Shown here: positions 1 to 5,310 of the stretch, piece after piece
Layout: each line of letters begins with the position of its first letter
Position numbering within the stretch: the stretch's first letter is position 1
Origin: an uncultured Bacteroidales bacterium
GTDB taxonomy: Bacteria > Bacteroidota > Bacteroidia > Bacteroidales > UBA932
Assembly (NCBI GenBank): GCA_937901105.1
Contig: CALCHD010000188.1
Coordinates: 1 to 11,926 of the forward strand
DNA length: 11,926 nt
Direction: 5' to 3'
Made by a program: the position numbers and the translations under genes
The notes under the pieces: generated by a model
Database searches by the model: none
Told to the model about the DNA's origin: nothing
What the model saw: the letters and a program-made list of their open reading frames with translations, nothing else

Positions 1-30
1 TTATACAGAAGTGCCGCTTCTCCTGTACAG

Positions 31-64
31 TGCCCATTAGGACGTCGTCCCAATGGGCAGTTTT
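31..64 (+). terminator. Candidate plus-strand hairpin/terminator
   Basis: An 8-bp outer stem (TGCCCATT 31-38 with AATGGGCA 52-59) encloses a 4-bp inner stem (GGAC/GTCC) with a 3-nt loop. A one-base mismatch separates the two stems. It is followed by only four T residues on the plus strand, so if it is an intrinsic terminator it is a weak one. It could end a plus-strand gene lying to the left of the window. On the minus strand no T-tract follows. Confidence 0.4.
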
Positions 65-104
65 AAAAAAAAACTGTCGGGAAGAAAATCATCCCGACAG
101 TTTT
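65..104 (-). terminator. Intrinsic terminator of the M16 peptidase gene
   Basis: A perfect 13-bp stem (70-82 with 92-104, core ACTGTCGGG/CCCGACAGT) with a 9-nt loop is followed on the minus strand by a run of nine T (positions 73 to 65). It lies about 27 bp after the stop codon of the M16 gene. The plus-strand side ends in four T, so it may also stop rightward transcription weakly. Confidence 0.88.
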
Positions 105-130
105 ATCTTATCCTGCTTCAACTGGGCAGT

Positions 131-2944
131 CTACTTGGCAGGATTCATCACAAGCTCATACTCGTTGCCCTGTGAAAGGATCTCCTGAACAAGTTTCTGG
201 ATTGATTCAGGGGTAGCAACCTTCTCTACAGTCTCAACGTAGTTGTTGAAGTTGTTTCTGCCTCGCGAGTAGTACTGGTATGCAAGGTTATGCCAGTAGC
301 TGTTGTGGATCTGTTTCTCTGGGAATGCTTTTATCATGTTCTCCCTTGCTTTTGTAACATACTCCGCATTAGGGCCATTCTGTGCAATATCCTTCAAGCC
401 CTGTTTTGCAATCTCTATGAGTTTAGGGGCTTTAGCCTCATCTGTATCAAAGATAATCAAAACTGCAAACTCCTCTTTAGGCTCACCTCCTACCTCTGCC
501 ACTGTGCTTACACCGTAAGTGCCGCCCTCATCCTCACGGATAGTCTTTGTATACAGCTGGTCAAGCACGCTGCTCAAAACAGACATTCTAATATCATTCT
601 CAAGATTCTTGGCCAATTTACCGTTGTAGATAATGGCTACTGAAGCTTTAGGAGTCTCCATAGGGGTAGTGAAGTGGTTTTTCTGAACACCTTTTGGCGC
701 CTCAATACCCTCATCAACCCAAGAAGTGCCTTTCCTTGAAACTGTTGGAAGAGAACCTATATATTTCTCTACCATTGGCTTAAGTTCCTCAAGATTTACA
801 TTTCCTGTAATATACACCTTAAGGCCTGTCTGGTCTGCCATCAATTGGGTGTAACCTTTCTTTATATTCTCAATGCTAACATTCTCAAGCATCTCCTCCG
901 AGATGAAAGGCCTTCTAGGGGAATTGCCGGTTATTGTCTCCTGCAAAGTTTTAGAGAACACCATATCCGGCTGTTTCATAATGTTAGGAACAATAGCCTT
1001 CAGCTGGTTGAAGCCAGCCTCAAACTCAGAAGCCTCAAAACGCGGAGCAGTATAGAACAGATACATCAGCTGCATCATTGTCTCAAGATCTTTTGGTGAA
1101 CCTGATGCTGAAACACCGTGCTCAAGCTCCCCAATATAAGGAGCCACTCTTGCCACCTTGCCTGTAAGCATCTTGTTCAACTGGCTTTTAGGGAACTTGC
1201 TCACACCGCTTCCATTAAGGTAGGTAGCAAAGATATTGTTCTCAAATGAAGGCATAAGCTCATCTGCCAAAATTGAACGTCCTCCTTTTGCAACTGTCTT
1301 CAACATTACCTCATCCTTCTTATACTCGGTAGGTTTTACAATCACCTGCATACCATTGGACAATGTCCATACAGTTGTACCGAACTCGCCAGCCTCCTCC
1401 TTCTTCACTTTTGAACCTGCAAGTGCAGCTGCATCCATCAAAGGTTCGTTGGATACTGCAGCTTTTGGAGCCTCAATCTCCGCTGTCTTTACTGCAGCAA
1501 GAACGTTAAGGAAATCCTGTTCAGATGGAACAGCCAAACCCTCCCTTTCAGGAGCTGTATAGAAAATTACAAGATTGTTGTCTCCATAAAGCTGTTTTGC
1601 AGCCATATTCACCATCTCTGGAGAAAGCATTGCAAGATACTGCTGTACAGTATTATATGCATACGCAGGATCCATATAAGGCTCACCCTGGGTAAAGTGG
1701 CTTATATACTGGTTTACAAACTGAGGATTCTGACGGCTCTCCGCATTGTTCATTGCAGTCTCATATCTCTTAAGGATATTGGTCTTTGCACGGTCAAACT
1801 CGTCGGGAGTAAAGCCATATCTCTTCACCCTCTCAAGTTCTGTCATAAGTGCAGTGAATGCAGGAACAGCGTCACCATCCTTTGAAGACACATCTGCCAT
1901 AAGGGCGTGAAGATCGTTGCTCATATTGCCAAAACCGAAACTTGCATTAAGGAATGGAGCATCAGCTTTTCTTGCAATGTCACTCAATCTCTCGTTTACC
2001 ATATTGCTTACAAGCCCCTCAAGAAGATCGTTAAGCATTGCAATTCCCAAACCGCGGTACTGCATAGGGATAGCAGGACTCTTTGCAGCCAGCATTACAC
2101 CTGTAGAGTTGTTCTCCTTGTCTGTGAAAATTGTTACAATAGGAGTTGCATTGTCAGGAACAACAACAGGCTCTTTAGCTTTAGGGTTTTCAGCCTTTGG
2201 CAACTGGCCGAACAAATTCTTTATTTTGCCCACTACAGCCTCTGCATCAACATCACCTACCACAATAATTGACTGCATATCAGGACGGTACCAAGTCTTA
2301 TAGAAGTTCACAAGAGACTCCGGCTTGAAGTTCTTCAAGTTCTCCTCTGAACCGATAAGAGATACATTCTCCAATGCAGAGCCTTTGAACAGGGTCTTCA
2401 TCAAAGCCACCTGCTGTCTCCACTGGTATCCGTCACGGGTTCTTTTCTCCTCAAGAATAACGCCACGCTCCGCATCAATCTCTGCAGGGTCATTTGTTAC
2501 GAATGCTGACCAGTCAAACAGGATAAGCAACGAGCTGTCAATAATACCCTCTCTGGTAACAGGCACATTGTTAAGCATATATGAGGTCATCTCATAACCT
2601 GTTCCGGCATTGATGTTTGCACCAAAAGCGCATCCTATGCTCTCCATGTAAGAGATGATACCCTTACCAGGGAAATGCTTTGTACCGTTGAAGCACATAT
2701 GCTCAAGGAAATGTGCCAGACCATCCTGGTCCGGTGCCTCCTGCACTGCGCCAACATTTGTTACTATATAGAAATCTGCTCTTTGAGCGGGTTTCTCGTT
2801 ATGCATTACATAATAGGTAAGGCCGTTCTCCAGCTTACCGGTAAGCACTTTCTTGTCAAGCTCAAGTGGAGCCTGAGGATTTACCTGCGCAAAGCCCATT
2901 ACCGCTACCAGCGCAAGTATAACCGACAAAAACAATTTCTTCAT
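131..2944 (-). CDS. M16 family zinc metallopeptidase, secreted (pitrilysin/PqqL-like)
   Basis: Predicted zinc endopeptidase of the M16 (inverzincin) family, 937 residues. An N-terminal hydrophobic signal (about residues 1-20, ending GFAQ) predicts export to the periplasm or beyond. The inverted zinc motif HxxEH is HFLEH at 78-82, and the downstream acidic segment ERGVILEE (159-166) is where the third zinc ligand lies in this family. A second, non-catalytic M16 half starts near residue 510 (TLSNGMQVIVKP). A late segment IREDEGGTYG resembles the Arg/Tyr substrate-binding element of the C-terminal domain. The length fits two-half, single-chain M16 enzymes. I chose the start at 2944 (an ATG also sits at 2947) because it gives a clean signal peptide. 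The frame is open to 3028, but that adds 28 residues that do not look like a signal. No SD precedes it. The substrate is not deducible; peptide degradation or processing is the family role. Confidence 0.93.
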   Translation of the reverse strand: MKKLFLSVILALVAVMGFAQVNPQAPLELDKKVLTGKLENGLTYYVMHNEKPAQRADFYIVTNVGAVQEAPDQDGLAHFLEHMCFNGTKHFPGKGIISYMESIGCAFGANINAGTGYEMTSYMLNNVPVTREGIIDSSLLILFDWSAFVTNDPAEIDAERGVILEEKRTRDGYQWRQQVALMKTLFKGSALENVSLIGSEENLKNFKPESLVNFYKTWYRPDMQSIIVVGDVDAEAVVGKIKNLFGQLPKAENPKAKEPVVVPDNATPIVTIFTDKENNSTGVMLAAKSPAIPMQYRGLGIAMLNDLLEGLVSNMVNERLSDIARKADAPFLNASFGFGNMSNDLHALMADVSSKDGDAVPAFTALMTELERVKRYGFTPDEFDRAKTNILKRYETAMNNAESRQNPQFVNQYISHFTQGEPYMDPAYAYNTVQQYLAMLSPEMVNMAAKQLYGDNNLVIFYTAPEREGLAVPSEQDFLNVLAAVKTAEIEAPKAAVSNEPLMDAAALAGSKVKKEEAGEFGTTVWTLSNGMQVIVKPTEYKKDEVMLKTVAKGGRSILADELMPSFENNIFATYLNGSGVSKFPKSQLNKMLTGKVARVAPYIGELEHGVSASGSPKDLETMMQLMYLFYTAPRFEASEFEAGFNQLKAIVPNIMKQPDMVFSKTLQETITGNSPRRPFISEEMLENVSIENIKKGYTQLMADQTGLKVYITGNVNLEELKPMVEKYIGSLPTVSRKGTSWVDEGIEAPKGVQKNHFTTPMETPKASVAIIYNGKLAKNLENDIRMSVLSSVLDQLYTKTIREDEGGTYGVSTVAEVGGEPKEEFAVLIIFDTDEAKAPKLIEIAKQGLKDIAQNGPNAEYVTKARENMIKAFPEKQIHNSYWHNLAYQYYSRGRNNFNNYVETVEKVATPESIQKLVQEILSQGNEYELVMNPAK

Positions 2945-2971
2945 CATCAAGTTCTTTAAATATAAATCATC

Positions 2972-2979
2972 CAAAATTA
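2972..2979 (-). promoter_or_regulatory. Candidate -7 element for the M16 peptidase gene
   Basis: The minus strand reads TAATTTTG, a full match to the Bacteroidetes -7 consensus TAnnTTTG, 27 bp upstream of the chosen ATG. It would give a leader of roughly 20 nt. No TTTG lies 17-21 bp further upstream, so the -33 element is missing or degenerate. A second, imperfect pairing (TTTG at 2985-2982 with TATATTTA at 2964-2957) would start transcription almost at the ATG and seems less likely. Confidence 0.4.
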
Positions 2980-3069
2980 ACCAAAAATGCAATTCCTTGT
3001 TTAATTTTTCACATAAATTATGGCACATTCCTTGAGAATGGTTAACTTGTACACATAAAATTCACTTAT

Positions 3070-3771
3070 ATGAAAAGGACATTTCTTATTGCACTTGCAA
3101 TTATAATGGGTTTTGGAGCTGCCTACGCCCAGCAGAACAACACAGTTGAAACATCTGTAAACGTACGTAAAGAGGTTATTCCCGACGAAATATTCATCTC
3201 AATAACCATTAATGAAAAGGACAACAAAGGAAAGGTCTCTGTAGAAAATCAGGAGAAGCAAATGATCAAAGCCCTTTCATCGCTGGGAATAGACACAAAG
3301 TCATCCCTTACCGTAGACAATATGGGGAGCACATTGAAGCAGAATACCTTGAGAAAAGACAACATCTTCATTTCCAAAGGATACACCTTAAAGGTATCCA
3401 CAGCAAAAGATGCTTCAAGTGCAATACAGGCACTTAAAGAGATTGACATAGCACAGGCATTTGTAAGCAGGGTTGCCATTTCAGATTCCCTTGAGAGGGA
3501 AGTGAAGAACCAGCTTCTTGTTGAAGCTGCACAGAAGGCACAGGAAAATGCGTCAATTCTTGCGCAGGCAGTAGGAAGCAAGGCTGGAAAAGCCGTTTAT
3601 ATCCAGAACTACTATTCATTTGATTCTGCAGCAGGAGCACGCATGCTTACAGTTGCATACAAGGCGGCAAATAATGACAGTTCCGGTATCTCTGAAGAAT
3701 CTGCACAAGAACTTGAAGTTACCAAGAAGAGCCTGAACATAACTGTGAACTGCAAATTCCTTCTGGAGTAA
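3070..3771 (+). CDS. SIMPL/DUF541 domain secreted protein
   Basis: A 233-residue protein with a signal peptide (about residues 1-20, ending AYA before QQNN) followed by one SIMPL (DUF541) domain. Visible features are the early strand NVRKEVIPDEIFISITINEK, the middle GYTLKVSTAKD and the helix REVKNQLLVEAAQKAQENASILAQAVG. This last segment matches the pattern typical of YggE/BP26-like proteins, where a conserved A-x-x-K-A helix precedes the final strand. These are periplasmic or outer-membrane-associated proteins whose biochemical role is poorly defined; some have been linked to oxidative stress. The length is normal for a single-domain member. It is transcribed divergently from the M16 gene across a 125-bp spacer and converges on the ribosomal operon. 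No SD and no convincing TTTG/TAnnTTTG pair was found upstream. Confidence 0.88.
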   Translation: MKRTFLIALAIIMGFGAAYAQQNNTVETSVNVRKEVIPDEIFISITINEKDNKGKVSVENQEKQMIKALSSLGIDTKSSLTVDNMGSTLKQNTLRKDNIFISKGYTLKVSTAKDASSAIQALKEIDIAQAFVSRVAISDSLEREVKNQLLVEAAQKAQENASILAQAVGSKAGKAVYIQNYYSFDSAAGARMLTVAYKAANNDSSGISEESAQELEVTKKSLNITVNCKFLLE

Positions 3772-3781
3772 CATTGCGCAC

Positions 3782-3818
3782 AAAAAAAAAATCCGGATCG
3801 AATGACCCGGATTTTTTT
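3782..3818. terminator. Bidirectional terminator between SIMPL gene and rplI
   Basis: The stem ATCCGG (3791-3796) pairs with CCGGAT (3807-3812) around a 10-nt loop. It is flanked by nine A on the left and seven T on the right, which extend the stem. It is placed 10 bp after the SIMPL stop and 18 bp after the rplI stop (minus strand). The symmetric A/T flanks give a U-tract in both directions, so it can end both converging transcripts. Confidence 0.85.
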
Positions 3819-3836
3819 GTATGGTTTTTGAAGAAA

Positions 3837-4286
3837 TTACTCAGCAACAACCTCAACTTTGATAGTAGCTTTGATGTCTTTGTAGCATTTTACAGTTGCA
3901 TCATAGATACCAACCTCCTGAAGTTTAGCAGCCTCAACAATAGTGATGTTTCTTCTGTCAATCTCAAAACCTTTCTCAACAAGAGCCTCAGCAACCTGAA
4001 TGTTGTTAACTGAACCGAAGATTTTGCCAGCAGCGCTAACTTTAGTAGCAACTGTTACCTGTACGCCCTCAAGTTTAGCAGCTAGAGCCTGTGCATCCTC
4101 TCTAAGTTTAGCCTCTTTGTGAGCTCTCTGCTTCATGTTCTCTGCGTGAACTTTTTTAGCAGAAGGAGTAGCCATTACAGCCATTCCCTGAGGAATAAGA
4201 TAGTTTACAGCGTAGCCGTTCTTAACTACTACGATATCGTCTTTGTGACCCAAGTTAGCCACATCCTGTTTAAGTATAATTTCCAT
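3837..4286 (-). CDS. rplI: 50S ribosomal protein bL9
   Basis: Protein bL9 of the large ribosomal subunit, 149 residues, the usual length. The N-terminal domain shows the family signature MEIILKQDVANLGHKDDIVVVKNGYAVNYLIPQ in the first 33 residues. The long charged connecting helix follows (about 40-75), then the C-terminal domain containing GKIFGSVNNIQVAEAL. It binds 23S rRNA near the base of the L1 stalk and helps keep reading-frame fidelity. It is the last gene of rpsF-rpsR-rplI, starting 13 bp after the rpsR stop. Its ATG is preceded by a complete AGGAGG at 8-nt spacing, which is unusual for this phylum and supports this start. Transcription ends at the bidirectional terminator just downstream. 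Confidence 0.98.
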   Translation of the reverse strand: MEIILKQDVANLGHKDDIVVVKNGYAVNYLIPQGMAVMATPSAKKVHAENMKQRAHKEAKLREDAQALAAKLEGVQVTVATKVSAAGKIFGSVNNIQVAEALVEKGFEIDRRNITIVEAAKLQEVGIYDATVKCYKDIKATIKVEVVAE

Positions 4287-4294
4287 CTATCTGT

Positions 4295-4300
4295 CCTCCT
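4295..4300 (-). promoter_or_regulatory. Strong Shine-Dalgarno of rplI
   Basis: AGGAGG on the minus strand (AAGGAGG if extended by one base) lies exactly 8 nt before the rplI ATG. Its first A is the last base of the rpsR TAA stop codon, so termination on rpsR and initiation on rplI are tightly coupled in space. Most other starts in this window have no SD. Confidence 0.9.
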
Positions 4301-4572
4301 TATTTCAATAAATCTGTTACGTATGGTAGCAATGCAAGGTGTCTTGCGCGTTTAACTGCCTGAGCAACCTTTTTCTGGAATTTAAGAGAAGTACCGGTAA
4401 GTCTTCTAGGAAGAATTTTACCCTGCTCGTTAAGGAATCTCTTAAGGAACTCAGCATCCTTGTAATCTACATATTTGATACCTGCTTTTTTGAAACGGCA
4501 GTATTTTTTCTTCTTAACCTCTACTGTAGGAGGGTTAAGGTAACGAATTTCGTTGTTAACTGGATTTGCCAT
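4300..4572 (-). CDS. rpsR: 30S ribosomal protein bS18
   Basis: Protein bS18 of the small subunit, 90 residues. The family core is plain: KKKKYCRFKKAGIKYVDYKD (19-38), then FLNEQGKILPRRLTGTSLKFQ and KKVAQAVKRARHLALLPY near the C-terminus. It sits on the 30S platform, dimerises with bS6 and lies close to the 3' end of 16S rRNA. In a Bacteroidetes ribosome structure (Flavobacterium johnsoniae), bS18, bS6 and bS21 were reported to sequester the anti-SD tail. It is the middle gene of rpsF-rpsR-rplI, 16 bp after rpsF. A full AGGAGG precedes its ATG at 8-nt spacing, unlike rpsF. Arg codons are mostly AGA and Leu mostly CTT, as expected for a highly expressed gene here. Confidence 0.98.
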   Translation of the reverse strand: MANPVNNEIRYLNPPTVEVKKKKYCRFKKAGIKYVDYKDAEFLKRFLNEQGKILPRRLTGTSLKFQKKVAQAVKRARHLALLPYVTDLLK

Positions 4573-4580
4573 AATTTTAA

Positions 4581-4586
4581 CCTCCT
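4581..4586 (-). promoter_or_regulatory. Strong Shine-Dalgarno of rpsR
   Basis: The minus strand reads AGGAGG (AGGAGGT if extended by one base), 2 nt after the rpsF stop codon and 8 nt before the rpsR ATG. The core and spacing are identical to those of the rplI SD. It stands out because Bacteroidetes generally initiate without an SD. Confidence 0.9.
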
Positions 4587-4588
4587 AA

Positions 4589-4930
4589 TTATTTTTGTTC
4601 AGCCTGGTTAGCTCTTCTTTTCTCTGCGTATGCAATAGCGTGCTTGTCCATTGCAAAAGTTAGGAAACGGATGATTCTCTCATCACGTCTGTACTGAGTC
4701 TCAAGTTTAGCAATAAATGCTGGCTCTGCTTTGAACTCAATTAGGTGATAAAAACCAGTGGTTTTTTTCTGGATAGGGTAAGCCAATTTCTTAAGGCCCC
4801 AATCCTGCTCATACACAACCTCGCCGCCATTCTCCTTGATAAGGTCAAGGTATTTGGCTACCGCTTCCTTCATCTGGGCATCAGACAAAACGGGAGTTGC
4901 AATGAAAACGGTCTCGTACTGTTTCAACAT
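4589..4930 (-). CDS. rpsF: 30S ribosomal protein bS6
   Basis: Protein bS6 of the small subunit, 113 residues. It begins MLKQYETVFIATPVLSDAQ, the usual first beta strand of the ferredoxin-like fold. The conserved KLAYPIQKKTTGFYHLIEFKAE segment follows (about 49-70), then RRDERIIRFLTF. It forms a heterodimer with bS18 on the 30S platform. It is the first gene of the ribosomal operon. Its start is preceded by an A/T-rich stretch with no SD, in contrast to the two genes downstream. A consensus promoter lies about 85-115 bp upstream, giving an untranslated leader of roughly 80 nt. In many bacteria that leader is bound by the bS6:bS18 dimer for autoregulation; I cannot confirm the conserved fold here. 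Confidence 0.98.
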   Translation of the reverse strand: MLKQYETVFIATPVLSDAQMKEAVAKYLDLIKENGGEVVYEQDWGLKKLAYPIQKKTTGFYHLIEFKAEPAFIAKLETQYRRDERIIRFLTFAMDKHAIAYAEKRRANQAEQK

Positions 4931-5011
4931 CGTGTGTTAATGTTTATGTTAATTAATAAGTTTTATTTCAAGCAGTTACAAAGGTTTCTTGCGAATTTTG
5001 CGCTACTTGGG
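4931..5011 (-). promoter_or_regulatory. Untranslated leader of rpsF with a candidate 5' stem
   Basis: About 80 nt lie between the predicted start point and the rpsF ATG. CAAGTAG (5009-5003) can pair with CTGCTTG (4975-4969), giving seven pairs including one G-U, right at the predicted 5' end. A weak GCG/CGC hairpin lies inside. The last 40 nt are A/T-rich and unstructured, as is usual before an SD-less start. It could be the site of bS6:bS18 autoregulation, but I do not recognise the published motif. Confidence 0.3.
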
Positions 5012-5015
5012 GCTG

Positions 5016-5046
5016 CAAAGATATAAACTTTTGATTAACAAACAAA
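5016..5046 (-). promoter_or_regulatory. Promoter of the rpsF-rpsR-rplI operon
   Basis: On the minus strand TTTG (5046-5043) is followed after exactly 19 bp by TATCTTTG (5023-5016), a full match to the Bacteroidetes sigma-70 type consensus TTTG-N19-TAnnTTTG. A second TTTG immediately downstream gives 15-bp spacing. The expected start point is near 5011, giving about an 80-nt leader. The first TTTG is the end of the T-tract of the terminator just upstream. Confidence 0.75.
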
Positions 5047-5095
5047 AAAAACTGCTGCCCAACCTTTTGCCTTTACGGCGCGGCGGGCAGCAGTT
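5044..5095 (-). terminator. Strong minus-strand intrinsic terminator upstream of rpsF
   Basis: A perfect 11-bp stem, AACTGCTGCCC (5050-5060) with GGGCAGCAGTT (5085-5095), encloses a 24-nt loop that can form a small GCC/GGC inner stem. On the minus strand it is followed by eight T. It lies 215 bp beyond the stop codon of the TPR regulator gene. It therefore ends either that transcript, with a long 3' untranslated region, or a separate short RNA started in the spacer. Confidence 0.85.
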
Positions 5096-5133
5096 CTACT
5101 ATAAAAATACTTGCTTAATACTCAAATTTCACA
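5044..5133 (-). ncRNA. Candidate ~90-nt small RNA upstream of rpsF
   Basis: A perfect -7 element, TACCTTTG on the minus strand (5145-5138), would start transcription near 5133. The strong terminator ending at 5044 would close an RNA of about 90 nt with no convincing open frame. No TTTG lies at the -33 position, which weakens the call. The simpler reading is that this is just the end of the 3' untranslated region of the TPR regulator gene. Confidence 0.25.
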
Positions 5134-5188
5134 TTGGCAAAGGTATGTCATTTATACAGACTTACCTAATTTTTGCCCATTTTTAATA

Positions 5189-5280
5189 TTGCAAGCCTAT
5201 TTTACATATATTTGATTATTAGCAATTTAACACCTTGCAAACCTTGCAAAATCTTGCAAGGGCAAATCCGGACCTTGCAA
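5189..5280. repeat. Cluster of TTGCAA palindromic repeats
   Basis: Five copies of the palindrome TTGCAA begin at 5189, 5235, 5244, 5254 and 5275. Three of them are CCTTGCAA (5233, 5242, 5273). The copy at 5254-5261 is inverted (TTGCAAGG) and makes a perfect 8-bp inverted repeat with 5242-5249 around a 4-nt spacer. The cluster starts about 30 bp after the stop of the TPR regulator gene. No T-tract follows the inverted repeat, so it is not a standard terminator. The function is unknown; protein-binding sites or an RNA hairpin are both possible. Confidence 0.6.
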
Positions 5281-5310
5281 CAGTCCATTTTGATCCCCAA
5301 AAACCGCTTT

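Noticed and set aside
1..37. Minus-strand open frame beginning ATG at 37 and running off the left edge (MGTVQEKRHFCI)
   Set aside because: Only 12 codons are visible, the ATG lies inside a hairpin arm, and there is no SD or promoter-like element at a sensible distance. It may be real but cannot be supported from this window.
2945..3028. N-terminal extension of the M16 peptidase by 28 residues
   Set aside because: It would place a non-signal segment ahead of a clean signal peptide and overlap the likely -7 element. The ATG at 2944 is better.
5189..5280. CRISPR-like array
   Set aside because: The repeat unit is only 6-8 bases, the spacers are far too short and irregular, and no cas gene is nearby.
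5201..5287. 28-codon minus-strand frame rich in Cys (MDCCKVRICPCK...) in the TTGCAA region
   Set aside because: The Cys and Lys/Gln codons are a by-product of the TTGCAA repeats. There is no promoter or SD, and nothing else supports it as a gene.
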